From contig NZ_KK073768.1 in NCBI RefSeq assembly GCF_000582685.1, positions 909,831 through 973,830 on the forward strand: a stretch of DNA of 64,000 nucleotides, written 5' to 3'. Below the pieces are notes generated by a model. That model saw only the letters and a list, made by a program, of their open reading frames with translations, was not told where the DNA came from and searched no databases. Shown here one piece after another: positions 35,863-45,094 of the stretch. This stretch comes from [Scytonema hofmanni] UTEX 2349. Its GTDB lineage: Bacteria; Cyanobacteriota; Cyanobacteriia; Cyanobacteriales; Nostocaceae. The first letter of the stretch is position 1. Each line of letters starts with the position of its first letter. A program made the translations under genes and the position numbers.

Positions 35863-36948
35863 TTAATTAGATATTTGAGGTAAGTAACCCTTAAATTTAG
35901 GATCATTTTTAGCATTAAGTTTTGCTTTCCATTCGCGAATAGCGCTTGCGGTGCGTGCTACAGGTGGTAAGTATTCAGAAGATTCTGCATTTCCACTACT
36001 TTTACCTTTCTTGGGTTGGGTAGTTAAACAATTCGTCAAAGTCGGTAAATAGCTTTCCAAACCTAAGGAATATATGACATCATTAGTTGTCTGAAAACGC
36101 TCTGATAATGACACCTTCACCATTTTTCCTAAAACTTGAGCAAAATGGTCACTGACATCTACATGTTTTTGCCAACAAATATCACCGGTATTCGAGTCAT
36201 GCTCAAATTCCAAAGGTGCTTTCCCAGTTAAGAAATAAAGACAAGTCATTCCGAGTGCGTAAATGTCACTAGCATAAACTGGACGTAGGCAAAACTGTTC
36301 TGGTGGGGCAAATCCCATAGTCCCGACAAAATTTGTTGAGGCATTTTTATGTTCTTCGCTGTCACAAGTTTCAACTAATTTCTCTTTAACTGCACCAAAA
36401 TCAATTAAAACCACCCGTCCATCATCTTCACAGCGTAGCAAGTTCTGGGGCTTAATATCGCGATGAATTACATGATGTTTATGAACGTATTGCAATACTG
36501 GCAGTAATTCATGCAAAAATTGTTTAACTGCGGCTTCGCTTTTGAGACCGGTTCGTTTAATTTCCCGTGCCAAAGTAGAACCGTGCACGTATTCTTGAAC
36601 TAAATAAAATTCTCCGTTTGCTTGAAAGTAATCTAAAAGCATGGGAATCTGAGAATGACTACCAAGCTGACCTAAGATTTTTGCTTCTTTTTCAAAGCGA
36701 TCGCACGCTCGTTGCCATATTTTCGGACTACTCACCTTGGGAAAAAGCTGTTTAATCACACACAAAGGATTTCCCGGTAACATCATGTTTTTGGCGAGAA
36801 ACGTGATGCCAAAACCACCTCTGCCCAATATTTTCAATATTGCATAGCGATCGCGAAATAACTGCCCTTGACCACACAGTTGACCAAGCTGAGTCTGCTT
36901 TAAAATATCCGCTTGTTTATTTAATGTTTTCGGAGGAAAGCTATTCAT
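35863..36948 (-). CDS. Ser/Thr protein kinase without WD40 repeats
   Basis: 361 codons, ATG start. Hanks-type domain at residues about 33-300: glycine loop LGRGGFGITFLAKN, lysine CVIKQLFPK, catalytic VIHRDIKPQNLL, DFG in LIDFGAVKE, activation segment TMGFAPPEQF. The C-terminal 60 residues lack membrane segments or sensor domains. Unlike genes A and B there is no zinc ribbon. A phosphorylation partner is not evident; the receiver gene follows on the same strand after 272 bp. Confidence 0.9.
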   Translation of the reverse strand: MNSFPPKTLNKQADILKQTQLGQLCGQGQLFRDRYAILKILGRGGFGITFLAKNMMLPGNPLCVIKQLFPKVSSPKIWQRACDRFEKEAKILGQLGSHSQIPMLLDYFQANGEFYLVQEYVHGSTLAREIKRTGLKSEAAVKQFLHELLPVLQYVHKHHVIHRDIKPQNLLRCEDDGRVVLIDFGAVKEKLVETCDSEEHKNASTNFVGTMGFAPPEQFCLRPVYASDIYALGMTCLYFLTGKAPLEFEHDSNTGDICWQKHVDVSDHFAQVLGKMVKVSLSERFQTTNDVIYSLGLESYLPTLTNCLTTQPKKGKSSGNAESSEYLPPVARTASAIREWKAKLNAKNDPKFKGYLPQISN

Positions 36949-37059
36949 CAGGCTATAAAAGGGATTTTATTGAAAAGCTGCTAAGTGTCTTTAATTTAAC
37001 GATAAAGATTTTTTTACGCCAGTAGTATTATCGTTTCTTTGCAAAATCCTCACCTTGGG

Positions 37060-37180
37060 AATTGGGCAATGGGCAATGGGCAATGGGCAATGGGAAATGG
37101 GCAATGGGAATAAAAAGAAGCGATCGCGTATTTCACTCATACCATGCCCCATGCCCCATGCCCCATGCCCCAGTCCCCAG
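37060..37180. repeat. Inverted copy of the composite heptamer/52-bp repeat
   Basis: GGGCAAT heptamers (about 37063-37105), the 52-bp core (37099-37150, reverse complement of 32695-32746) and CCATGCC heptamers (about 37139-37170). It sits between the kinase gene and the GH57 gene. Confidence 0.85.
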
Positions 37181-37183
37181 TCC

Positions 37184-39418
37184 CTAAGGTACTTCAATCG
37201 GAATCAAAGCATTTTCCGGCAAATAGTTGCTAAAACGCCCTTCATCTGAAAGCACCAAAATCAAGCGCAGGGGATAATCTGGTGGAACTTGCAAATCTGC
37301 CCACGGTACCGCCACTTCTAAACAAGTATCTAAAGCTACTTGAGCGCGACTGAAACGGGGAAGCCATTGATAATTTTCTCCAGCTTCACGAAACTGAGTT
37401 GATTGCGTCAGCAAATTAATTGCTAAATGATGGTGAAAATGATAATTAGCTGGTGCTGCATCCGGCACATCTGCCAAGGGAATCGGGCTGTTGTGCATTG
37501 TTTTATCAGGGTAATACCAAAGCAAATTCAACTCTGGTGGCAAATCTTGCCCTGGTGTGACACCACTTTTTAAATCCACCCGTAAATAGAAATTCAGGTG
37601 ATCTGCTCCATACCAAAGTCGCTGGATGAGGCTGCTGTTATGCATTGTCCCCCGCGCACCGCCGATTTCTATGCGTCCGGCTTTGTCCCAGTCTTGTTCA
37701 TCACCTTTGCCGTCAATTACTGGATGAATAAAGCTTTGTGGGCGATGATCTGTCTTTGCCGTATGGTTTTCTACTTCTTTTTTTAAATACGAGGGTATGG
37801 GTTCATTTAACGCTTTGTAAATGCCATACAAGTGGTCGCGAAACAACTGGTCAAATATGGCATCTTGATTTGAGGAATGTCCCTCACCAAACCACCAAAA
37901 CCAGTCGGAACCTTCGGCAGCGTATAAAGCTTCCCAGGCTTCGGGATTGTTTTCTTCAGTCGCTTCTGGATGATTGGCGAGGGTAAGTCTAGCATGTGTG
38001 AGGTAATCCCAAGCGCGATTTTTTGCGGGATCGCCGATCCAGGTGGTGAAGCTGCCATCTACCCAAGAACCGCTATGTAGTTGTTCTCCGGGGATAGTTG
38101 CTGTGGGGGGAAACTGTTCGATAAATTCGGAGACAGTAACGAGTTTAAGGTGTGGTTCGTTACTTAAAGTTTGATATAAGGCTTCTAAAAAGGGTTTGCC
38201 ATCTTGGGGATAAAATTCCCAGCAATTTTCGCCGTCTAGGGCAATGGTAACTAACCAAGGTTGTTCGCTTTGGCTGTCTTTTTGCATTTTAGCGATCGCC
38301 TGTAAATGTCCCACTAGATCGGCAGCCGCTTGTTTTGGCGTCATTGCCCCGTAGGTAAAGCCGATCAAGTCTGATAATCTGTGATCGCGAAAAACGATCG
38401 CCAAGTCACCGGCGGCAGTTTCTAAACGATACGGTCGGTAAAGTAACTCTGGTTCCAACACGTTCCCCGCCCCATCACGGTGAAAGAAGTGTCTTTTTGT
38501 CCACCCTAAAACGGCTTCATCTGAGCAAATCCACTTAAAGCCTTGTTTAATAATATCCGGAAGTATCGCCGGACTGACTGACTGTTCTGAGGGCCACAAT
38601 CCCCGTGGATATTGTCCAAAGCGGTCTTGATATAAATCCCACGATTTACGTAAGTGGCGAGGAATGTCTTCTGCCCATTGAAAGCGGCTTTGGGGCAATG
38701 TCATATTTGGCACTGCAACCCGTCCGGCGTTCGTATCGGCAAGTAGGGGCAAAATCGGGTGAGTGTAAGGGGTGGTGGTTACTTCCAATTGCCCCGCGTC
38801 TTGCATTTTGCGGTGTTGTGGGATGATTTGGCTAAGGATTTGGCGCTGTTTAGAGTAAATGCGTTGGCGATCGCTTAAACTAAAATCCTTACCCTGCTTT
38901 AACCAAGTCGCAATTTCCGGATCGTCCCAAAACAGCGGATCGATCCACGCTAAGTTGTGCCAAGCCAGCAAATCGCCGTAATCTTGCAGTTGCCAATTTG
39001 CTAAACACCAATCTGCCGAAAGTTCCTGCTTTTGGTGATACAACTGAGCATAGCGAGGATGCGGATCAATCAAAGTGTGGTGATTGGCATCAAAAAAATG
39101 TTCGATGATAAATTCCCGTTGTTGAGTCGTCAGTTGTTCAACGGGTGTCAGACTAGCTTCTAAATAAGGGTCAAAAGCTGTCCCAGCAATGTAATCTTCT
39201 AATTGCAATATCAGCGAAGGTACTAAATTCACCGTTTGGTGTAATTTAGGATACTTTTCTAAAAGTAGCACCAGATCGAGATAATCCTTGGTGCCATGCA
39301 AACGCACCCAAGGTAGACGGTAATGCTGACTACTTTTCACAGAAACGCCGCTGTCAGGAGATTTGTACAGCGGCTGATGTTGATGCCAGATAAAGGCGAC
39401 GTAAAGGGGTTGAGACAT
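37184..39418 (-). CDS. Glycoside hydrolase family 57 protein
   Basis: 744 codons, ATG start. The N-terminus VAFIWHQHQPLYKSP is GH57 conserved region 1. Further GH57 elements follow: GLWPSEQSVSPAI (about residue 275), GFKWICSDEAVLGW, and LDGENCWEFYPQDGKPFLEA (about 400). The C-terminal 200 residues are a beta-rich domain of the kind found in alpha-glucan-acting GH57 enzymes. Family activities include alpha-amylase, amylopullulanase, 4-alpha-glucanotransferase and branching enzyme; glycogen or starch-like glucan is the likely substrate, the exact reaction is not assignable here. Confidence 0.9.
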   Translation of the reverse strand: MSQPLYVAFIWHQHQPLYKSPDSGVSVKSSQHYRLPWVRLHGTKDYLDLVLLLEKYPKLHQTVNLVPSLILQLEDYIAGTAFDPYLEASLTPVEQLTTQQREFIIEHFFDANHHTLIDPHPRYAQLYHQKQELSADWCLANWQLQDYGDLLAWHNLAWIDPLFWDDPEIATWLKQGKDFSLSDRQRIYSKQRQILSQIIPQHRKMQDAGQLEVTTTPYTHPILPLLADTNAGRVAVPNMTLPQSRFQWAEDIPRHLRKSWDLYQDRFGQYPRGLWPSEQSVSPAILPDIIKQGFKWICSDEAVLGWTKRHFFHRDGAGNVLEPELLYRPYRLETAAGDLAIVFRDHRLSDLIGFTYGAMTPKQAAADLVGHLQAIAKMQKDSQSEQPWLVTIALDGENCWEFYPQDGKPFLEALYQTLSNEPHLKLVTVSEFIEQFPPTATIPGEQLHSGSWVDGSFTTWIGDPAKNRAWDYLTHARLTLANHPEATEENNPEAWEALYAAEGSDWFWWFGEGHSSNQDAIFDQLFRDHLYGIYKALNEPIPSYLKKEVENHTAKTDHRPQSFIHPVIDGKGDEQDWDKAGRIEIGGARGTMHNSSLIQRLWYGADHLNFYLRVDLKSGVTPGQDLPPELNLLWYYPDKTMHNSPIPLADVPDAAPANYHFHHHLAINLLTQSTQFREAGENYQWLPRFSRAQVALDTCLEVAVPWADLQVPPDYPLRLILVLSDEGRFSNYLPENALIPIEVP

Positions 39419-39437
39419 AAGAATAGATTAAGTATTG

Positions 39438-39585
39438 GCTATTGGGCATGGGGCATTGGGCATTGGGCATGGGGCATTGGGCATGGGGCATTGGGCATGG
39501 GGCATTGGTAATTACTCTTTTTCCAGTCCCCAGTCCCCAGTCCCCAGTCCCCAGTCCCCAGTCTCCAGTCCCCAGTCCCCAGTCC
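39438..39585. repeat. Heptamer arrays GGGCATT/GGGCATG and GTCCCCA
   Basis: Two consecutive heptamer arrays (about 39443-39508 and 39525-39583) fill the space between the GH57 gene and the NifU-like gene. Several open frames through them are artefacts. Confidence 0.85.
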
Positions 39586-39828
39586 CTAGATTACTTGCTC
39601 CACTTCGGCAATTTCTGGAATCATTTCGCGCAGACGGCGCTCAATACCCATTCTCAATGTCATTGTGGAGCTTGGGCAAGAACCACAAGCACCTTGCAGT
39701 CGTAGTTTGACAATAGGACCATCGAGTTCTACGAGTTCCACGTTGCCGCCATCAGAAATCAGATATGGGCGTAATTCATCCAAGACTGTTTCTACGTTAT
39801 CAGGTGTCAGTTCCATTGTCGGTTGCAT
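39586..39828 (-). CDS. NifU-like C-terminal domain iron-sulfur scaffold (Nfu type)
   Basis: 80 codons, ATG start. The sequence is essentially one Nfu domain: VLDELRPYLISDGGNVELVE, then LQGACGSCPSSTMTLRMGIE with the CxxC (Cys-Gly-Ser-Cys) that bridges a cluster across a dimer. Short stand-alone Nfu proteins of this size assemble and deliver [4Fe-4S] clusters, for example to photosystem I, in cyanobacteria. Length and motif match well. No adjacent Suf/Isc genes; a cysteine desulfurase lies at 50074. Confidence 0.93.
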   Translation of the reverse strand: MQPTMELTPDNVETVLDELRPYLISDGGNVELVELDGPIVKLRLQGACGSCPSSTMTLRMGIERRLREMIPEIAEVEQVI

Positions 39829-40174
39829 GAGTTTATACCTCGTAAATGAATGATGGAATTGGGGAATAGGTAACGGGTAATCGGTAAGGGGAATTGGTAA
39901 TCGGTAACGGGCATTGGTAATAATTCTTTTTCCATTCCCCAGTCCCCAGTCCCCAGTCCCCAGGATTTTATTTTCTCGCTTTATTAAATTGATCGTAGAT
40001 CCAATTGCAGCTGAATTACTTTTTGTTGTTTGTCGGTTATCCTGTGTTACAGACTATTGACAAATAACTAAATCTGTGATTTATAAGACAGCATAATGTT
40101 GGAATAACTGAACTCTATCCGTTAAAACCTAAGATATGAGCGGTAAACCGCTCACTACGAGCTAAGAGTACATT
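39829..40174. other. Intergenic region with repeats
   Basis: 346 bp without a gene. TAACGGGTAATCGGTAA-type near-repeats (about 39868-39920) and CAGTCCC heptamers (about 39938-39962) are visible. An AGCGGTAAACCGCTCA hairpin lies near 40139-40154, next to the histidine kinase 3' end, and could serve in transcript ending. Confidence 0.55.
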
Positions 40175-41995
40175 TTATTTATCTGGGGTGTCAATTTCAC
40201 TTGATAAAACCATAACTGGCTGTTGATACAAAGGTACTGTGAATGTGACCGTTGAACCAAGTCCTTCGCCTAAGCTGTAAAAGTTGACTTCACCACCCAT
40301 TGCTTCTACTAGCTTCTGAGATATTGCCAATCCTAAACCTGTGCCACCATATTGGCGAGTTCGGGAACCATCTACTTGGGAGAATAATTGAAATAATTTA
40401 TCTTGTTTATCTAAAGAAACGCCAATACCGGTGTCTGCTACACGCACTCTCACCATACCAGGAAATTGCTGGTCTTGAAATACTACTTTTTTGCGAACTA
40501 CGTCAGCGCTGAGAGTTATACCACCTTCATGAGTGAATTTTATCGCGTTGCCAACCAAATTGATGATTACTTGCTTGAGGCGTAGATAGTCACCGTAGAC
40601 AAGAATTTCATCGGAGGTATCGGGGGTTTGCATCTCGAAGCTGAGGTTTTTCTGTTCAGCTTGCATGTGCATGGAATTTCCCACATCACTCAATAACTCG
40701 TCCAGATTTACTGAACGAAGTTCGTAATCTGTTTTGCCGGCTTCGATTTTAGCAAAGTCTAAGAGGTCTTGGATGATATCGAGTAGGTGTAAAGATAATT
40801 TATGCGCTTCTAGCAAAAATTGGTTTTGTTCTTCAACATCATCTGCCATACCGTCCAAAATCAGCCGTTGAAAGCCGATCAACCCATTTAAGGGGGTGCG
40901 AATTTCGTGAGATACATTGGTGAGAAATTCGGTTTTCAGACGGGAGGCTTCTTCAGCTTTTTGACGGGCGGCTTCTAATTCTTTATATAATGTGGCGTGA
41001 GCGATCGCTGTTCCTAATTGATCTGCTACTTCTTTTGCCAAGTCTAATTCTACTTGTGTCAGTTTATAGCACTCGTCCCGCAAACTGATGGTTATTAAAG
41101 CATTCGGTTGGTCTTGATGGCAAGTCGCAACTACTAAAATTTTCTCTTGCCCAAACAGCATATGCTTAGGCTTATTTTCCACAATTGGTTCTAGGGTTGC
41201 TAAAGCTTGAACAAATGCAGGTTCAGTTGCTAAATCTATTTCTAAGCCTAGCATTGAGTCAATATTTGGCTTGTGATACTCTGCTATTATTGATACCTTA
41301 GCGCTTTCTTTTTCATACGGACAGATAATACAGCGTTCTAACCCTAGTGCTTTTCCTAAACTGTCAACTGTTTGTTGCCAAATAATATCTAAATCTAATG
41401 TCCGCCGGATGTTTCTGGTAATTTGACTTACCAACTTCTGGTATTGATGTGAACTTAAAGCTAACTCTAACTCTGTTGGTTGTGGTGCTGGCAGATGTAC
41501 TGCTTTTTTGTTGCTTTTTGTTTGTAGCAATCGTCCCATTACTAAAACTGTAGTCGCGGCTGTGCCTAAGGTCGGCATAATTGGGCTGATTACCAACTCC
41601 AACTCAAATAATTCTTGACGATAGCTAAACCAGCACTGACACCTTTCCGGTGCCACATTTTTCACAATTCGCTCTAAACGTTGCAAATAGGCAACCTTTT
41701 CCACCGGAGCAAAAATTTCATCCCGATTTAGATCGCCTATTATTTGCTCAGAATTTATCCCCAAGCGATCGCCTGCACTCCAATAAAATGTCAGGTAATC
41801 TCCTGTGGTGTCTTGAGTGTACACCAACTCCGATCCCAGAGTTGGTACTGTGTTATCAACTTTACTGGTAATAGATTTCAGATTCTTCGACAATAGATTC
41901 GGAAGTTGGGAGTTGGCAGTAATACTCATGACTTGAGTTAGATAAACAAACGAGACTCCGCAAGAGTTTAGCAAAAGCTGCTTAAAGTTTGGCAT
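40175..41995 (-). CDS. PAS/GAF sensor histidine kinase
   Basis: 606 codons from ATG 41993-41995; an ATG at 41929 gives 584 codons and is also possible. Order: a PAS-like N-terminal region (about 55-155), GAF domain (about 195-335) with LDIIWQQTVDSLGKALGLER, a short coiled coil (about 335-355), HisKA with H363 in FLTNVSHEIRTPLNGLIGF, and HATPase with INLVGNAIKFTHEGG (N box), VADTGIGVS (G1) and YGGTGLGLAIS (G2). No membrane segment, so a soluble sensor. The response regulator is not adjacent. Ligand of the GAF domain unknown. Confidence 0.92.
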   Translation of the reverse strand: MPNFKQLLLNSCGVSFVYLTQVMSITANSQLPNLLSKNLKSITSKVDNTVPTLGSELVYTQDTTGDYLTFYWSAGDRLGINSEQIIGDLNRDEIFAPVEKVAYLQRLERIVKNVAPERCQCWFSYRQELFELELVISPIMPTLGTAATTVLVMGRLLQTKSNKKAVHLPAPQPTELELALSSHQYQKLVSQITRNIRRTLDLDIIWQQTVDSLGKALGLERCIICPYEKESAKVSIIAEYHKPNIDSMLGLEIDLATEPAFVQALATLEPIVENKPKHMLFGQEKILVVATCHQDQPNALITISLRDECYKLTQVELDLAKEVADQLGTAIAHATLYKELEAARQKAEEASRLKTEFLTNVSHEIRTPLNGLIGFQRLILDGMADDVEEQNQFLLEAHKLSLHLLDIIQDLLDFAKIEAGKTDYELRSVNLDELLSDVGNSMHMQAEQKNLSFEMQTPDTSDEILVYGDYLRLKQVIINLVGNAIKFTHEGGITLSADVVRKKVVFQDQQFPGMVRVRVADTGIGVSLDKQDKLFQLFSQVDGSRTRQYGGTGLGLAISQKLVEAMGGEVNFYSLGEGLGSTVTFTVPLYQQPVMVLSSEIDTPDK

Positions 41996-42220
41996 AAATT
42001 ATTACATATGCGGCAGACTCGCAATGTTTTTTTCGCCAATTTGTTATCCTCGACAAAAAAATTTACATTTTTCATCCTCTCTTTATAAATTAAACCTCGT
42101 CTACCTTGAGAACTGTAGTTTTTTGTCAAGACTTAGATAGGTACTTCCAAGCGATCGCAATTGCACATCTGAATAATCAAAAACTCCTTTCTACATGGGT
42201 CAGGTTTCCCAAAGGATAAG

Positions 42221-42457
42221 TCAATCATTCCATTCCCCTCGTGGTGGAACAGGTGTACGGAAAGGAGTACGCGTCAGTTCATCATCTCTGTTAACTTCAC
42301 CGCGCAACCACTGACGAATTGCCACCTCAATCACTTTACTAGGATCGTTGGTCAAATGCTGAATTTGCTCTACTAACTCAGAATCAAGGTGGATAGCGAT
42401 TTCTACCTTATCGGCTTGTGTATTTTCCGCATCAGTAGGTTTCTCTTTCATATTCAT
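42221..42457 (-). CDS. Small ribbon-helix-helix-like protein
   Basis: 78 codons, ATG start (second ATG two codons on). The central part VEIAIHLDSELVEQIQHLTN...KVIEVAIRQWLRGE fits a ribbon-helix-helix DNA-binding fold, as in antitoxins and small regulators. The Arg/Pro-rich tail (RTPFRTPVPPRGEW) is typical of cyanobacterial members. No toxin gene overlaps it, so it may be an orphan antitoxin or a regulator. Confidence 0.65.
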   Translation of the reverse strand: MNMKEKPTDAENTQADKVEIAIHLDSELVEQIQHLTNDPSKVIEVAIRQWLRGEVNRDDELTRTPFRTPVPPRGEWND

Positions 42458-42967
42458 AGCTTTATATACTCTACATTCATCATGTCAAAGGCTTTGTGAA
42501 GAAGACTGATACACAAGTAGTTGATTTGACAAATCTTCCTTTCTTGGAGTTTCATTTTTAACCCATACCGCCAAAGTAGCAGTTTCAAAAATGAATTCAC
42601 AATTTTCAGAGAACCCTGACAAAACAATAGCTCTAGAAAATTTCTCAGTCAATCAGCAATTTACGGGCAATCACCATAATAGCGATCGCCCAGAAATGTG
42701 TGTATTTTTTTGCAGTTCTTCATGTTTATTGTACGACTCTAGTTGTTCAATACCAGATGCTATAGATATAGACCTTCATATTTCAGGGCATTGGGCATTG
42801 GGCAATGGGCATTGGGCAATGGGCATTGGGCAATGGTAATAGAAAGAAATTATCTCCCTCCATCTCCCCCATCTCCCCCACTCCCAAGAGCGTAAGCGGG
42901 ATAGATTGCATTACAATACGAAGGAAATAGCTTTCTCAACTCGGTTGCCGCTTAATTAAAGAAGTAT
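42458..42967. other. Upstream region of lepA with heptamer repeat
   Basis: 510 bp. An 82-codon plus frame (42591-42839) ends in a GGGCATTGGGCAAT heptamer array (about 42785-42838) and has no domain, so I do not call it. The remaining 120 bp before lepA likely contain its promoter; no clear site assigned. Confidence 0.5.
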
Positions 42968-44779
42968 ATGACTGACGTTCCCGCAGCTCGCATTCGCAAT
43001 TTTTGTATTATTGCTCATATCGACCACGGGAAATCTACCCTTGCTGACCGTTTACTGCAAACCACTGGAACAGTGGAACAGCGGCAAATGAAGGAACAGT
43101 TTCTCGACAACATGGATCTAGAACGGGAGCGCGGCATTACAATTAAGCTGCAAGCTGCCCGGATGAATTATAAAGCAAAAGACGGTCAAGAATATGTCCT
43201 AAATTTAATTGATACTCCTGGACATGTAGATTTTTCGTATGAAGTATCGCGCAGTTTGGTTGCTTGTGAAGGCGCACTTTTGGTAGTTGACGCTTCCCAA
43301 GGTGTAGAAGCGCAAACTTTGGCGAATGTATATTTAGCACTAGAGCATAATCTAGAAATTATCCCGGTTTTGAATAAAATAGACTTGCCTGGGGCAGAAC
43401 CAGAAAGGGTTATTAGCGAAATTGAGGAAATTATCGGTTTAGATTGCAGTAATGCGATTCTTGCCTCTGCAAAAGAGGGAATTGGCATCTCGGAAATTTT
43501 AGAGTCAATTGTAGAGCGTGTACCACCGCCCCAGGATACGATAGATCAACCTTTAAGGGCGTTGATTTTTGATAGTTACTACGACAGCTACCGGGGAGTG
43601 ATTGTCTATTTTCGGGTGATGGATGGCAAACTGAAAAAGGGCGATCGCATTTATTTGATGGTGTCGGGTAAAGAATACGACATTGATGAGTTAGGTGTAC
43701 TTTCTCCCACTCAAAAGCAAGTTGACGAACTCCACGCTGGGGAAGTAGGTTATTTAGCCGCATCGATTAGAGCTGTCGCTGATGCACGGGTAGGTGATAC
43801 AATAACCCTCAATGCGAAAAAAGCTGCGTCACCTTTGCCCGGTTACGCCGAAGCTAAACCGATGGTTTTTTGTGGGATGTTCCCCATTGATGCTGATCAA
43901 TTTGAAGACTTGCGAGAAGCTTTAGAAAAGCTGAGTTTAAATGATGCGGCACTGCACTACGAACCAGAAACCTCTAGCGCGATGGGATTTGGTTTCCGTT
44001 GCGGGTTCTTAGGGTTGCTGCACATGGAAATTGTCCAGGAACGTCTGGAACGGGAATATAATCTTGATTTAATTATTACAGCGCCATCAGTAGTTTACCA
44101 GGTGACAACCAACAAAGGTGAAGTACTGTACATCGATAACCCCAGCCGTTTACCTGCGCCCAATGACCGAGAAAAGATAGAAGAGCCTTACGTTCAGGTA
44201 GAAATGATTACACCGGAAACGTATGTAGGTACTTTAATGGAGTTGTCGCAAAATCGGCGCGGTATCTTCAAAGATATGAAGTATCTTACCAAAGGGCGAA
44301 CTACACTGACTTACGAGCTACCTTTGGCAGAAGTTGTCACCGACTTCTTTGACCAGATGAAATCGCGATCGCGTGGTTACGCAAGTATGGAATATCACAT
44401 TATCGGTTATCGCGAAAATCCCTTGGTGAAGCTGGATATCATGATTAACGGCGATCCGGTGGATTCTTTAGCGATGATTGTCCACCGAGATAAAGCTTAC
44501 AATGTCGGGCGAGGGATGGCTGAGAAACTTAAAGAATTGATTCCGCGACACCAATTCAAAGTGCCAATTCAAGCATCTATCGGTAGTAAGGTTATCGCTA
44601 GCGAACATATTCCCGCTTTGCGGAAAGATGTGTTAGCTAAATGTTACGGTGGTGACATCAGCCGAAAGAAGAAACTCTTGCAGAAGCAAGCAAAGGGTAA
44701 AAAGCGGATGAAATCTTTGGGTACAGTGGATGTTCCCCAGGAAGCTTTTATGGCAGTGCTGCGCTTGGATCAAAATTAA
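42968..44779 (+). CDS. lepA: Elongation factor 4 (LepA), ribosomal back-translocase
   Basis: 603 codons, ATG start. GTPase motifs: P-loop IAHIDHGKSTLADRL, switch I RERGITIKLQ, DTPGHVDF and NKIDLPGAEP. EF4-specific features are FRCGFLGLLHMEIVQERLE and the C-terminal domain AKCYGGDISRKKKLLQKQ, which distinguishes LepA from EF-G. It associates with ribosomes and acts on elongation/initiation under ionic or low-temperature stress in other bacteria. Full length for the family. Confidence 0.98.
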   Translation: MTDVPAARIRNFCIIAHIDHGKSTLADRLLQTTGTVEQRQMKEQFLDNMDLERERGITIKLQAARMNYKAKDGQEYVLNLIDTPGHVDFSYEVSRSLVACEGALLVVDASQGVEAQTLANVYLALEHNLEIIPVLNKIDLPGAEPERVISEIEEIIGLDCSNAILASAKEGIGISEILESIVERVPPPQDTIDQPLRALIFDSYYDSYRGVIVYFRVMDGKLKKGDRIYLMVSGKEYDIDELGVLSPTQKQVDELHAGEVGYLAASIRAVADARVGDTITLNAKKAASPLPGYAEAKPMVFCGMFPIDADQFEDLREALEKLSLNDAALHYEPETSSAMGFGFRCGFLGLLHMEIVQERLEREYNLDLIITAPSVVYQVTTNKGEVLYIDNPSRLPAPNDREKIEEPYVQVEMITPETYVGTLMELSQNRRGIFKDMKYLTKGRTTLTYELPLAEVVTDFFDQMKSRSRGYASMEYHIIGYRENPLVKLDIMINGDPVDSLAMIVHRDKAYNVGRGMAEKLKELIPRHQFKVPIQASIGSKVIASEHIPALRKDVLAKCYGGDISRKKKLLQKQAKGKKRMKSLGTVDVPQEAFMAVLRLDQN

Positions 44780-45094
44780 TCCTCGTTCCCATGCTCTGCA
44801 TGGGAATGCTATAATTTTTCAGCCTCTGTGCGGACGATATCGATTGAGAGTCCCAACACCTCTGCCCTAAATAAGAGCGTGAAAACAAGATTCGCGACTT
44901 TTTCAAAAAGTCGCGAATATGAGTAATATAAAAAATTCGTACTAAGGGTAAAGAGCGCTTATTCCCAGCAAAATTATACTTCAATACCATTCAGTTAAGC
45001 CTGAATTACGAGTGTAGAGACGCGAAATTTCGCGTCTCTACAAGTCTAAAATCAGTACCAAAAATCCTTAACACAAAGCCTATTGCATTCTACT
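44780..45094. repeat. Gap with palindromes and GTAGAGACG-family hairpin
   Basis: A perfect palindrome, TTCGCGACTTTTT and its mirror around a single central C (44891-44917), and a GTAGAGACGCGAAATTTCGCG-core hairpin (45014-45041) occupy this gap between converging lepA and the Rieske gene. Neither has a clear T-tract, so their role in termination is uncertain. Confidence 0.7.

Noticed and set aside
42591..42839. 82-codon plus-strand frame before lepA
   Set aside because: The C-terminal part is translated heptamer repeat; no domain or ribosome site. A short real peptide cannot be excluded.
44891..44917. Palindrome as lepA terminator
   Set aside because: Perfect arms but a one-base loop and no T-tract afterwards; more likely a repeat, so not called a terminator.
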